Part shown: positions 1 to 11,345 of the stretch, one piece after another | Layout of the letters: each line of letters opens with the position of its first letter | Position numbering within the stretch: the first letter of the stretch is position 1 | NCBI RefSeq assembly: GCF_000341285.1 | Contig: NW_005178453.1 | Location: forward strand, 1 to 64,000 | From: Galdieria sulphuraria | Lineage: Eukaryota; Rhodophyta; Bangiophyceae; Galdieriales; Galdieriaceae | DNA: 64,000 nucleotides | Direction: 5' to 3' | Program-made: the position numbers and the translations under genes | Notes under the pieces: generated by a model | What the model saw: only the letters and a program-made list of their open reading frames with translations | The model's database searches: none | Told to the model about the DNA's origin: nothing

Positions 1-1662
1 CGTTCGAATGGTGGACATGGAACCCTCCACCTAGTTCCACTCTTACTAGATATACTAAGGATTCCTTCCGATCAATATCTTTTGTTGGCATTNGANGAAG
101 TTGGTGTTTTGGATACGAATGGAATTCTTTTNGAACTGGAGAAGAANGACAAAGGTGTGGTTCGACCTTACAANGACTTTTTCGGTATCATNAGTCAATT
201 GTGCAAAGAACCCGACTTGTTTTTTATAGTTGTTGGGAAAAGCAAGGGTTTAAGTATNAAGAANGATGTGGCTTTTGGGCTATCAAGAGTTATATTACAT
301 TTTATCCCTTTATCACCTTTGGACGCTTCCAGTATCGTNGAATTCCTNGAAAAGAGTCTTCTAAAGACACCTACTCAAGTTCCAGTTTGNAATGTCTTAT
401 GNAGTTCTTCATTTTCAGTAAANGAATTGGCAGATTCGTTATTGGAATGTACAGGTGGAGTTCCTGGTTTGTTGACTCGTGCAGTGAATATGCTTTTGAA
501 TTATGTGGAAATGAGAAACCAGCCTTTCATATCGAAAGAAGAATGTTTGACGTGTATGAANGACTACGATTTCCGAAGAATTTGTGCNGAACCATTTTTG
601 GAACGAATATTGAATTTGGACGAGGANAGAAAAAGTGTTTTNGATATACTTTTGATGATGGCACTTTATCGTATACCGTTTCAAGTAGANGACATATTGA
701 CATCGGAGTCTTATCTATTNGATGCAGTCACNGAGATGGGATTATATCGATATCCTATNGACCAGAATACTTTCCAAATTCTTATTCCGAAAGTATTTGT
801 TGTAATCTTCAAGAACGACCCTTCCATATCTTCTTTGGAAAAGATACTTCTTGGATCACTNGATGTAGAACCAGTAGATTGTTTCTTCTATTCAAAGTGT
901 CGTGTATTNGAAGGAATTGTTGCTTTACGACTAGTTTTGATGTTGTCTTCAAAGAATCGAAANGAGTTGAGGGAATTGTTGGGTCAATTGTCTCTGATAT
1001 GGAAACAAATGAAACTTCCAATCAGTACAATATCACCTATTCACTATATGAAGTCTGTTGTNAGTTCNAGAGAAACAAGAAGNGAATCGAACAAGAGTCG
1101 AAGAACTTTTGCCAGTACNGAATGGAANAAGATTATTCGAGAAACACTTTATTTAGAGACTATTTACATTCCTTTGGACGCTACTTCTCATAGTCCTGAT
1201 ATTATATTCCAATTATAATCTCCTGTGGAACCCAAAGTTCTTACTGTTGGAGTTGCTTGNAAAGGACGTTGGAAGTCGGAAGGAATTGGCTGGTCAGATA
1301 TTATAGANGAAGCCAAGAAATTTTTAGATCCTGTTTANGATCAAGTCTTATCCAGTGCAATGGATTATCATCATTGTATGCTTATTATTGTNAGTACAAA
1401 GTTATCATTGAATGTTTCNAANGAGTTGGGNAATCAGAGTCGTTGTTACTCCAGTGGAATGTTTATNAGAAANGATTCGTTCAAAGTACCNGANAATTCN
1501 GAACTTGTTATTCTTTGNGAAAGAGATATGGAAATGCTGATNGACGACGAAATATTGAATGGACTNGAAAGAGCATTTGGTGTTTCTCANAATCCTACTT
1601 TTTGGGATTTTGGATTAGATTTACTNGANAGAATCCGNAACAGTTTCTTAAGTTGGCAATAG
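1..1662 (+). CDS. P-loop NTPase (STAND / archaeal-ATPase-like), 5' end outside window
   Basis: The frame is open from base 1, so the P-loop must lie upstream of the window. Reading each N as T gives a Walker B-like segment (LLLAFDEVG, about nt 76-105), a sensor-1-like strand (FFIVVGKS, about nt 220-243) and the GGVPGL motif (about nt 454-471) seen in STAND/AAA-type ATPases. One in-frame TAA (1216-1218) interrupts it, but a 45-nt GT-AG intron at 1193-1237 would remove that stop and keep the frame, joining to an exon that ends with TAG at 1660. The last 140 residues (from VGVACKGRW) form a separate domain that I do not recognise; a restriction-endonuclease-like fold is possible. Horizontally acquired archaeal-type ATPases are a known expanded family in Galdieria. 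Crinkler/RHS-type NTPases are an alternative. The proposed donor GTCCTG is weak, so a pseudogene cannot be excluded. Confidence 0.6.
93..1638. other. 48 N bases in a codon-phased pattern (stop-codon masking)
   Basis: All 48 Ns lie at positions divisible by 3, which is the third codon position of the NTPase frame. Every one is followed by GA, AG or AA. Replacing N by T would make TGA, TAG or TAA in the frame starting at that base. No N occurs from 1129 to 1259, where unmasked stops of that frame exist (1191 TAG, 1197 TGA). The Ns are best read as masked T bases from a wrong-frame gene model. Confidence 0.9.
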
Positions 1663-1703
1663 ATTCTAACTCAATCCTTCCCTTTGTTTTGAAGAGCAAA
1701 TAA

Positions 1704-3590
1704 ACTTTTTTTTGTATGTTTGAAACTTGGTTACATCTTACTTTTTGCCTCTTTGGAGACCTTACAGTCTTCCTTGAAAAGAGTTTATTAGCTGGCTGAC
1801 AGGGCTGGTTCACAGTAGTTCATTCTTATCTAGCCATTTTACATGGCTATGTAATTGCATAATACATTCTGAATATTATCAATACTAAACATACGACAAT
1901 TGTATTCAATAAGTTGAGTCATTTTTGGTGTCTATGACAATAGATTGGCTATTTTGAAGCAATTGTAGAAAACTTTGTTGGGAAAGGCTCTCAAGTCATG
2001 AAAAAGTCCGTATTGGAGAAACAGAAAACTCTATATGACACCAGAAAGAGCTTTGTCTTTGCTCCAATTGTTTTAGAATCTCACATTCTTTCTTCTCTTC
2101 TACGTATGGATTGAATATTTGTTGACATTGAAGAGCTTCTAAATTGTTTCGATTTTTCAACATAATATCAGAATGAATGGCTTCACCGGTCTTTCTCAAA
2201 AGAGTATCGGATAAGTTTATTACCCAAACAAATTGCTATTGAAGCTTGAGACGTAGATGATGACTCCGACTTGAGCAATGAAAAAATTATGCTACAAACA
2301 AGTTTTTCCAGGAAAGATACAAAACAAGACTGAAATTCTAGGATTGTCTCTTGAAGAGGAAACTATTAAAGTTTCTCAAACAAATCTTTATCCGTCAGAG
2401 ACCCAATATGATTGAGCACCCAGGTTTCCAGTGATGAAAACATAGCATTTACGTTGCTGAGTCTTCAACTATGTTAGGTTTGATAGAACCACAAGTTTGT
2501 TGGCAAGACATTGCAGATTTGCACCACAACACTTTCGTTGCAAACCTCGAAGATGGAAGCAGATGAAACTTGGTTGAATCAACCGGAAACCGCTTTGTTT
2601 TCATATTAACAGAATAGAAAACATTTTGCGATAATCTTTAACTTGTTTCAATTTTTACTCAAATGTGAGCGTTCAGTTTGCCATACATTGGGATGAATTG
2701 GCAAAACATAACTTTTATCACTTTTTGGAGATTTCCTATTTTCTCACTATAATATCGACGAAGGTCGAATGGCCGCAACCTGTAGTGGAAACCTAACACC
2801 TAAGAAGCTTCTTGAACATTCAACTTTATTCTCTTTTACTTCCTTCCCTATTCATCCTTTCTTCTGAAATTGAGATTTTAAGTCACTCTTTAATTCCTTA
2901 TTATTTCCTTCCTTATCAACTAGTAGTATTTGTGAATCACCAAGTTTCTTTGTTGAGAGGGTTTCTTGAAAGTTTAGACAGTTATTGGTACAATGACAAT
3001 TTGTTCAAAAGAGATGTTTCTTCTAGATGAGAAAATAGTTGGTAATATTGTCAATTGTTAGGAGAATGAATACGAAATTGTATACTCTTTTTAAACAGTG
3101 GAAAGGACAGCTAATCGAGTATAAACTATCTTTTGCTTGGTAATTGTTAAACAATTCACGTTAACTGTAACCAAAACTAATTAAAAACATACACTAACGA
3201 TAGAGTTATCTCAAACTTTTAAAAGACCTTGGTGAGAAAAAGATTTGCTCTGAAATAATATTGAATAACGAAATATACATCCATTCCATAACGTGTGTCA
3301 TCATATCCAAAGGAGCTTATGTTTCTCTTATTGTTATACAAACTTACTTTTCAGTAATATTGAAATTGTAATGGTGATAAAGAATCTCTTTGAAGTCTAG
3401 TCAATAGTTTATTCATCATTAGAACTATCCTGTATTGCAGCTTTAGCATCCATACCGAAGCTGAAGTGATGATCGACTATGAGTTGCTGGTGAAAGAGGT
3501 CTTTGAACAAGTTGCAGATATGTGAATGAAGACACTTCACTGCCTTGCACTAAGGAAACTTTGACGCATAAAAACATAGTCATTTATTAA
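1704..3590. other. Gene-poor stretch, only short coding-like fragments
   Basis: I see no gene that can be supported. There are small open stretches, for example one from ATG 2278 to TGA 2413 (45 codons) and one from ATG 2471, each quickly broken by stops. They could be decayed gene remnants but no family is recognisable. A gap this long is unusual beside the tightly packed genes after 4.9 kb. Confidence 0.5.
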
Positions 3591-4292
3591 TCACATTGGA
3601 AACGATTTATTGTCAAACCCAGCTGGTCGCTTAGGCTCAGGTCTCGCCCATGACTGTGGACCTGCACCTCTATTTGGTACTTTAAGCAATATATCCCCTA
3701 TAAAAATGAGTGAGACAGGACCTTCACTTATGCGCAGTTTTCGCTTACCCAGAGTGACGCCAAGAGAAAAAGGGTTCGTTTTCTTCGATGGTCGAAACGC
3801 ATCCCTACCACCTCTCTCCCGATTGCGAACCTTGGCTAAAAATTTCGGCTCCTAGTCCAGACGATCAAAAAAAGGCTTCAGGAAAGAACAGTCTCTCACC
3901 TTTGGTACGACTTCATCTTCGACACTGCGAACACCTCCAGCCCTTTGCCTAGCAATTCTTTCAGCTACACCAGGAGCCTCTATCGACCCTTGCCCTTGAC
4001 GAGCCAAAAGATTCCCCTTGTCCGATGTAGAGCTTTTGAAGACTAGTGGGAAACTCCATAAGTAGTTTTTATCGTTGCTATGACATAAGTAGTCCAAGTC
4101 GGACCACGCTTTTGCAACGGAAGCAACTACACCAAAAGGAACAGCTATTCCAAATGACCCGACCACGTTGATAGCAAACGACATAGAACTAACAAATTCT
4201 GCAGGTATCACGAAATCTCCGCAACCCGAGGAATCGATGATAATCAATATGATGCATTTGAGTCCACTAGTTTTCCGGGTACGAATAATCAT
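3591..4292 (-). pseudogene. Unknown protein gene interrupted by one in-frame TAG
   Basis: From ATG 4292 to TGA 3591 the minus strand gives 234 codons in one frame with a single stop, TAG at 3852-3854. In AT-rich DNA such an open frame is unlikely by chance, so it is probably a decayed gene, or one with a base error. The first part holds a hydrophobic stretch of about 30 residues around VVGSFGIAVPFGVVASV that could be a membrane segment. The second part is basic and rich in G, P and R. I do not recognise the family. It lies in the gene-poor left end beside the NTPase gene, which also has an in-frame stop. Confidence 0.4.
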
Positions 4293-4798
4293 ATTGGTTT
4301 AGACTACTATTGTACGAATGCGAGGTTTTTGAAAACTAAAAATGAATTCAAGTTCTTTTTATGCTATCAAGTGTAAACCTTGGCGTCTAAACAATGAGCA
4401 AATGACCGCAGAATCAACCCGAAAGGAAGGAATGGAATATATATTCGTGAGTTTTCTGCTTCAAGCTATGAAGTGAAGGATGCGCTCTAAACCTATCCTA
4501 GAGCCTATTCAAAACCTTGAAAGCGTCTCTAATAGAAATATTCCTGGTTCCTTTTTGAAGAACTTTATTCTCTGCTTTTCGAAGGTACAGAATATGACTG
4601 GGACTATAGTTTTTCTGTACTTGAATAACTCGGGCAATCTTTTAACTGTAGTTATACTCTTCTTGGTAAAGATTCAACACGTGTACAACTTTGCAACATG
4701 TTGGCAACTCTTTGACATAGGGCTGAAACGATAATGGAAATTTGAAAAATATCGGTCACCCTAGCCAGTATTTTTCAACTAGACAACAGAAGACTGTT

Positions 4799-4831
<33 letters not shown>

Positions 4832-4914
4832 ATGCAAGAAATCAGACACCAACTCGAAGAGTCTCATTGAATAGGATAATTTATTCGCATTTTAGCAATT
4901 TGATATGCTCAACA
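4293..4914. other. Intergenic stretch with TA microsatellite
   Basis: No supported gene. An 84-codon plus-strand frame at 4480-4734 has no recognisable features. A TA dinucleotide run precedes the next gene. Confidence 0.5.
4799..4819. repeat. (TA)n microsatellite
   Basis: About ten TA units followed by a short TG-rich tail. It lies about 100 bp upstream of the start codon of the following gene. Confidence 0.9.
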
Positions 4915-5976
4915 ATGGCACTAAGACGTAATGTAGATTTGCCGCCAAACCGACCGTTTCACTTTTTGATTCAGGAAAAGAAATTGATTGTGCATAGATT
5001 TTCTGTGAATCTTTACAAGTAATGAGAAAATTTCGTACGAGTTTATATCAAAAACGGTACTGGCGTGTTAATTTTTTTAAACTTACTGTGAAACTAAACA
5101 AGCTAAAGCATTTCGAGATTTTTTATCTTTGCTTTAATAGGCACCTTGGTTCTCTTTTCCGTCGTATCCAAGTTAGGAAATAACCTTCAGCTCAAAAATA
5201 GAGATTTATTGAGTGAATTTCCTACTTTATTGGAGAAATATAGTGCAGAATCCCAAGTCTTGATAGACTTTTTACAAAAAGGAGCCAGGGGTCTACAAGA
5301 TTGGAAGCAAAAACAAGCCAATGATGCAATAGTGCAAAACCCAAAGGATAATAATGATCTTCCAAGAAACAATATTCAAGCCTTGCTTGAAGACAGCAGC
5401 ACATCGGAAGTGTCTTCTAGTACAGAGCTATACTTGAAGGAACAACAAAGTAGTGATGAGACTAGTCAAACAAAATCCACTGAGAAACATCAAACTACTT
5501 CAAATGAACAAACAAGCACTTCTGAAGATAAAATATCACTCGAAGTTGAAAAGGCAGAATACTGGAATCAACTCTATAAGACCAATACGGACAAAGAAGA
5601 GTCGAAAAAACAATTACAAGAAGAAGATCACAAAGTAGATGTTGTCCAAAAAGACCTTCAGTCGAATTCACTTCCAATTACTGAATCAAAAGCTCTTGAC
5701 TCACCTCTAGTCTCGCAACAGGATCAGAAACAACAAGTTACCAAAGGTAGACAGGTCAAGATGGACAATTTAGTGAATGAAGGAGACTCTCATCTTGAAC
5801 ATTTACTTGAAGCCAGCAGATTACAAGCAAAATTCGGCGACTGTGACAATTTTCCAGTACAGCAATCCAACTTACCTGAAGACATAAGGCAGACTTGGTG
5901 TCAAATGAGAGGTGTCGATAAGGACTCCGTTCAGTGGGGAATTCAAAGATTGGAAGAAATGTTGAGCTTATCGTAA
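4915..5976 (+). CDS. Single-pass membrane protein of unknown function
   Basis: The model is ATG 4915, exon 1 to 5018, a 90-nt intron (GTAATG to AAAG) ending at 5108, and exon 2 to TAA 5974. This joining keeps the frame and creates one hydrophobic segment (FFIFALIGTLVLFSVVSKLG) near residues 38-57, preceded by a basic N-terminus, typical of a type II signal anchor. The rest, about 265 residues, is hydrophilic, rich in Q, E, K and S, and probably largely unstructured or coiled coil. It ends in a more ordered-looking block (WCQMRG ... VQWGIQRLEEML). An in-frame upstream ATG exists at 4822. An alternative acceptor at 5140 breaks the frame. No family is recognised. Confidence 0.55.
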
Positions 5977-6158
5977 TGATATAAACGTGGTTATGAAACG
6001 TTCTCGTTTTGTACAAAATACAGAAGCACAGTTGAGTTTTTGTTCTTCACCTAATAGACACAGCTCTGCGCCTGAAAGTTTTTCCAAAATATCAAACAGT
6101 TCAAATGTCAGTCAAAATTGACGCGAGTTGACCAGCAAGGACTCATTTTCTTGTGTAG

Positions 6159-7124
6159 GGCGGTTCCTATATATTCTGTGCGTATTCCGGAATACTATGG
6201 TGCTTAAACGTAGTTCAATTGCGTTTTTTACAAATAGGCAAGCATGAAGACGCCTTGTCCGACGTGGCGTTTTGTCAAAACTCTACGGATTCAAGTAACT
6301 TTGTGATCAGCTGTTCTTTTGACGGCACGGTTTATCTTTGGGACTCTCGTGTCGTTCAGTCCTCTCCCATTCAAACTTTGAAAGTACCTCCTCCTGCTAA
6401 TTGTGTGGCGTGGAAGGAGAACTCTGTGGCTTGTGGTTTCCAAGAAAGTGGTGGCTTGTTTTGGTGGGATTTGAGAAACCTTGGAGAGCCTTTGAACCTA
6501 GAAGAAAGTCATGCTGAGGCAGTTACACAGCTTTTATTTACGGAAGATGAAAAACTTTTTTCCTGTGGTGAAGATGGATATATATGTTCCTTGTATACCC
6601 AGAATCTTCCCGATGAAGACGAGGTATCTTTGTTTTAAGAATTGGGAATAATGATAATAATAGGTTAGAATAGGCTTTAGACTATGTTATTAATATTGGT
6701 TCGGCAATTTATCGATTTGGTTTGTATGAGTCCATGAATCCGAATTTATGGAGTATTACACGTACACAAGAGGTATATTGTTTTGACTTGGATACTTTGG
6801 ATACCCACATCAAAGAATCAACGAGAAAGTCTTTTACACGCTGGAAACAAAGTAGAAGGATTAGGCAACATCGATTACTTTGTATCTTGCTTTTATGACG
6901 CTCTTGAAGGAAAGTTGTTTATTGGCGGAGGACTGGATAATGGTGACTTGTTACTACTTACTCAATATGAAGAAGCAAATACTTTAGTACCTTTTGTATC
7001 CCTAAACAAAGGACATCAGGATGTGGTACGCGACTTTGTATGGAACACTGCCAGTCAAACTATCACAAGTGTTGGAGAAGACGGAAAAGTCTGTATTTGG
7101 AAGATAAACTTGGGAAAACGCTAA
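6159..7124 (+). CDS. WD40 repeat protein, WDR89-like
   Basis: Seven-bladed propeller protein resembling animal WDR89, with blades such as SFDGTVYLWDSR and a last blade GEDGKVCIWKIN. The first visible exon begins after an acceptor at 6158; the 5' exon is not resolved (a candidate ATG is at 6105). A 50-nt intron spans 6624-6673. The second exon starts in one frame (through VYCFDLDTLDT, matching the WDR89 blade ending WDL..LDT) but the next blade (NIDYFVSCFYD) is in the following frame. One surplus T in the TTTT run at 6832-6835 would explain this. Otherwise the gene is broken. The function of WDR89 is not well established; the scaffold is probably protein-binding. Confidence 0.75.
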
Positions 7125-7132
7125 AATATAGA

Positions 7133-7865
7133 TTATTTCCACAATTCGCTGTCACCGAAGAGCAAGTCACGGAGCTGTGGAAGATTCTGTTGATAAGCTG
7201 TTTCTAATCTTGCTTCGAGAGTATTATTACAAACTATCTTCCCTCCGTGACTGGAAACGATGACTCCCCCTATGCTGGTTTTAGGAAGAAAGCTTTCTCT
7301 ATCTATCTCTGCTTTCACTTGTTGACCGCCACTTGTCTTTAAACCACCTTCAAGAGCTTTTTTGGTTGCACTCTCCACCAAACTCAAGTCTTCTTCGTTA
7401 CTGGTTATGGATACATCTGCGTCGTCCAGGGTAAGAAAAGACTGCTTGAGAAGTTTTTCAAGTAGTTTTTTATAACTTTCTTTGTCCCCCCTAGCCTTTG
7501 AGAGTTCTCTCTCAACACCTTCATATATTTCCCTCAAGATGTCTTCCCTCTGTTTCAATATTTCTAGTCTGGAGGCGTTCAACTGAGTAGAATAGGCACT
7601 AGTCGTAGAAAACAAAAATACTGAGACACTAGAATATTCCGTAAACAACACACTAGGCTTACACTTTTAGTTTAGATTCGATTTGCTTGAACTTCTTCTC
7701 GTATTCGGAACGGATTTGTGTTTTTGCAGCTTCCACTGCACTCAGTTTTCGGGCGTTGAATTCTTCTTCTGCCTTGACACGTATTTCGTTTGCCTTTTCT
7801 TCAGCTTCTTGTCTAATAAAAGACACCATCTGCTGAACTTGCTGTCGAACTTGTGAGTCGTTCAT
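7133..7865 (-). CDS. VMA4: V-type proton ATPase subunit E
   Basis: Peripheral stalk subunit of the vacuolar H+-ATPase that, with subunit G, links the V1 head to the membrane sector. Exon 1 is 7665-7865 (start ATG 7865; the frame upstream has only a TTG), an 82-nt intron follows, and exon 2 is 7133-7582, giving 216 residues, close to the usual length of about 225. The N-terminus shows the family pattern VSFIRQEAEEKANEI followed by KAEEEFN, a long charged helix. The C-terminal domain holds GGVIVSSHGGKIVCNNTL and the leucine-rich end. It is divergent from the following BCKDH E2 gene. Confidence 0.93.
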
Positions 7866-8267
7866 CTGTTGGTTTGGTGAATCAAACAATTCTTTCCCAA
7901 AAGAGAAATGCGATAGATGATGATACGGAATGGAGCTGTCAGTGTTACATAAGAGTTAATATTTGAATAGAGTTAATATTGAATTTTTTTTATTTATGTC
8001 TATTATGTGGGAATGTATATCTTATTTGGAAAAAATCATATAAGCATACAATCCACTGTTTATCAAGTGAATAGGACTAAAAGATGGAAAAGGTTTATAT
8101 GGCTCAAGACCTGTAAAATTTTCATACATTTCGGTCTTCTGATGAGTATTGTTTTTTTTCTTATTTAGGTATAAAGCTATTGACAATATGCCAAGTCGTT
8201 ACATTCATCTGTGGACTAGTAGACTGTCTATTGGGGAAAGGTCATCCAAGGAAACGCCGACCGTGTT
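7866..8267. other. Divergent intergenic region (V-ATPase E / BCKDH E2)
   Basis: About 400 bp of AT-rich sequence between two divergent start codons. It must hold both promoters and 5' UTRs. No clear motif or RNA gene is seen. Confidence 0.6.
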
Positions 8268-10033
8268 ATGTCTGTCATATCCAAAAACACGATAATTATT
8301 CGAAACTTTTATACTCACTTGAAAAACATCAGACTTGCAGCATATGGTTTCACGTTACGCAAGCACGATGCGTTGAACTCCCTGTCGATTGCTTTCAATC
8401 GAACCAACAGAACACAAGGCTTTATGTTGGTTCCTCTTGGAAAGCAAACGCTACAGCCTTTATCTAGTCAGGCTTCTAAAGTGGAAAATATGCAAAAAAT
8501 TCCTTTCCCGCTAGCTGATATTGGAGAAGGTAGGATAGCTGTTAAAAGTACTGTGAAGATAACTATGGACCTACTCGGAACCCATAGGTATAACAGAAGT
8601 TGAAATACTTCGTTGGTTTGTAAAAGATGGACAACAAGTAAAGCAATTCGACAAAATTTGTGAGGTACAAAGTGACAAGGTAGGTTTTTTTAACGTTGTC
8701 TATCGCTGACAAGTCAAGATGGCGTTTCTCAGGCAACGGTAGAAATAACTAGTAGATACGATGGAGTAGTGAGAGATGTTCAGTACAAAGAAGGAGATAT
8801 TGCAAAGGTTGGAAAACCATTGGTAGGTTCCTTCAGTCTACCTGGAGATCGATGAGTCTTAATTGCAATAGTGCTTCATTGAAAGTATTGCTGCAGAAAC
8901 TATGAGGCATGTCCCGGAGACTATCGAAATGAGTCCACTAGCAAATATAGAGAAAGACAAGGAAAATGCGGAAGTAATGAGAGATTTTGAGAAAGTTCTA
9001 GCCACACCAGCTGTTAGAAGAATAGCAAGAGAACACAAGATTGATCTTTCCAAAGTTCCAGGAAGGTTAGTTCTCCTTTGCCAAGAGTTTTCTCATTTCT
9101 TATTCAAAGAATAGTGGCAGTAATGGTCGTGTCTTGAAAGAAGATATTTTAGCTTACATTGAAAAGCAACAAGTACCGTTAAAAGAAGAATCTAGCTCTG
9201 GTGTTTCTTCTCAGGAAGAACAACGACGAATAGAACCCATTCGAGGTCTTCGAAGAGCAATGACCAAAACAATGACTGCCTCGCTATCAGTGCCTCAACT
9301 GACTCTGGGTGAAGAAGTTGTCATGGATCGACTCATAGATATTCGAAGGTGAGAACAACATTTAAACAGTCAGGATAATTCGCTTATTGTTTGTAGTGGA
9401 TTAAAATCAACTGCAGAGAAATTGGGTGTTCGTCTTACGTATATGCCATTCTTCATCAAAGCAACTTCATATTGTTTGAGTCGTTTTCCTATCTTAAATT
9501 CAAGTGTGGACGCAAATTGTGAAAATATTATTTATCATCGTCATCACAATATTTCCATTGCAATGGATACTCCTGTGGGTCTTACGGTCCCGAATATCAA
9601 AGTAAGTCGTCAACTATAGTGGAATTCTTGACTTGTGTGAAATATTGAACGAAATACTTTAAAGTATGTAGATCAAAAGTCCATTCTAGAAGTAGCAAAG
9701 GACTTGCAAGTATTAATGGACTTGGCAGAAGCTGGACGTCTTGGTGAAGAGCAACTAAAGGATGGTACTTTTAGTATTTCCAACGTAGGAGTTATTAGTG
9801 GGACATATACAGCTCCCGTAGTATTCGTTCCGCAAGTTGCCATTGGAGCATTTGGAAGAACAAGAATGATACCTGTAGTGGATTCGAATGGACATGTCAA
9901 AACTGCTCATGTTATTACTGTTTCGTGGTCAGCTGACCATAGAATCATAGACGGTGCAACTATTGCAAGGTTTTCTAAACTGTGGAAATCCTGCATTGAA
10001 GAACCCGAACAACTGTTATTATACTTTAAATAA
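8268..10033 (+). CDS. DBT: Branched-chain alpha-keto acid dehydrogenase E2 (dihydrolipoyl transacylase)
   Basis: Core acyltransferase of the mitochondrial BCKDH complex in Val, Leu and Ile breakdown. Seven exons (8268-8529, 8588-8679, 8733-8822, 8872-9065, 9115-9348, 9397-9601, 9665-10033) give 481 residues. In order: a basic, Ser/Thr-rich mitochondrial targeting sequence; a lipoyl domain with the lipoylated Lys in VQSDKATVEI; a peripheral subunit-binding domain ([14 protein letters not shown]); and the catalytic domain ending in SADHRIIDG, which carries the active His and Asp. The VQSDKA lipoyl motif and overall order fit BCKDH E2 better than pyruvate dehydrogenase E2. Intron lengths are 48-63 nt. 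The partner E1-beta gene lies 18 kb downstream. Confidence 0.95.
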
Positions 10034-10253
10034 ATTGCATTAGAGTCGTCACAGAAGCCTATTGTATGCGATAGAGTTGATTCTGCTTCGTATGTTATGC
10101 GTTATCATATACTGAATCATGTAGAAACAGATGCTGTTGTCTTAGATTTTTTAAAAATGTAACTATATTTGCTGTAGCTAACCAAAAGGAAATGGATGCG
10201 CAGCTAAGAATTGGGAATCTTTTGAAATTCTTTTGTTGTTTGGGTCACTGAAA

Positions 10254-11231
10254 ATGACAGAAGAGCCATTCCCGCCAAAAGGTTCTGCACACAGAGCTGT
10301 TCTAGTAAAAAACCTTAGTCCAGAAACCAAGGAAGATGGTTTAGAAGATTTCTTCTCGTTTTGTGGAAAGATTACAAACATTAAAGTTCGTGAGTCGCAA
10401 CACCCAAGTGAAGAAGAACAAGGACAACAATTGCCCCCTTCAAAGGAGGCTGTGGTAGTCTTTGAATCTAGATCTGCCCAACAAGTTGCTCTTTTATTGA
10501 ATAATGCTGTGCTTAACGAAAGGCATATTACAGTTACAAAAGCACCAGAGGACTGGAATGCAGTAGGTGCTACTACACAGTCGCAAGCCAACTTGGAAGA
10601 GACAACCCAGGAACAGGTACCACGCTCACGTTCCTCCATGGCAGAGGCATTTTCAGAGTCTTTAAGAGCACTTGCGGATGACGTAAAAGACCTCAACGAA
10701 AGACATAAAATACTTGAAACAGCGAAAGAATTGAGCGCTGCTGCAAAAGAACAAGCAAGTGTTGCCAGAACCAAGACTTCGGAGCGTTTTGAAGAATTGG
10801 ATGCAAAGTATCATATACGTGAAAAAGTAAGTTTTTGCTTAGAGTGGCCATTTTATTTTTACGTTTTATATTAGTTTGCGGACGCAGCAGATAAAGGAAA
10901 AGGTGCAGCTTTAGAACTTAATGAGCGTTTGCACATTTCAGAATATGCAAAGAAAGTGGCTACAGCTGGACGTGAAGTAGCAAGAGACATTGATAGTCGC
11001 TTTCAAGTAAGCGAACATGCCTCTAGATTAAAGCAAAAGGCAATGGAGAACGAAGGAGTCCAAGGCTTTTTGAGTGGAGTGAAGAGTTTATCAGCTAAGG
11101 CGACTGATTTATATCGCTCAAAGTTTGGTTCGAAAGGGAATTCGAATGCAGGAGATACTTCTAGCTCTGATCATGGAGAATACGAGTTGACGGAAACTCC
11201 GGCCAACTCAAGTGAGGAGAAAAACATATAA
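10254..11231 (+). CDS. RRM-domain protein, Vip1-like
   Basis: Exon 1 10254-10826, a 48-nt intron, exon 2 10875-11231; 309 residues. An RNA-recognition motif occupies about residues 10-95 (AVLVKNLSPETKEDGLEDFF, then AVVVFESRSAQQVALLLNNAVL), preceded by a short Pro/Lys leader. The rest is a long helical, Ala/Glu/Lys-rich region with EARTK-like heptads that may form a coiled coil, and a Ser-rich tail. The layout of one N-terminal RRM followed by a helical region resembles fungal Vip1-type proteins. The function is unknown; RNA or membrane association is only a guess. Confidence 0.7.
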
Positions 11232-11240
11232 TGCCTATGC

Positions 11241-11277
11241 AATATAAATATAAATATATATATATATAATATATATT
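11241..11277. repeat. AT-rich simple repeat in 3' region
   Basis: Runs of ATA and TA units between the convergent ends of the RRM gene and the sigma factor gene. It may include polyadenylation signals for one or both. Confidence 0.8.
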
Positions 11278-11345
11278 AAACAAAAACTTGGATTAATTTG
11301 TACGAATTCATGCTTTTTACTTGACATGTTGAACATTTAATAAGT

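Noticed and set aside
201-1193. 330-codon frame containing Ns, overlapping the NTPase frame
   Set aside because: It is open only because its stop codons are masked by N; with T restored it would be full of stops.
6773-6815. Possible 43-nt intron (GTATAT ... CAAAG) in the WDR89-like gene
   Set aside because: It would delete the conserved FDLDTLDT blade end; a one-base indel explains the frame change better.
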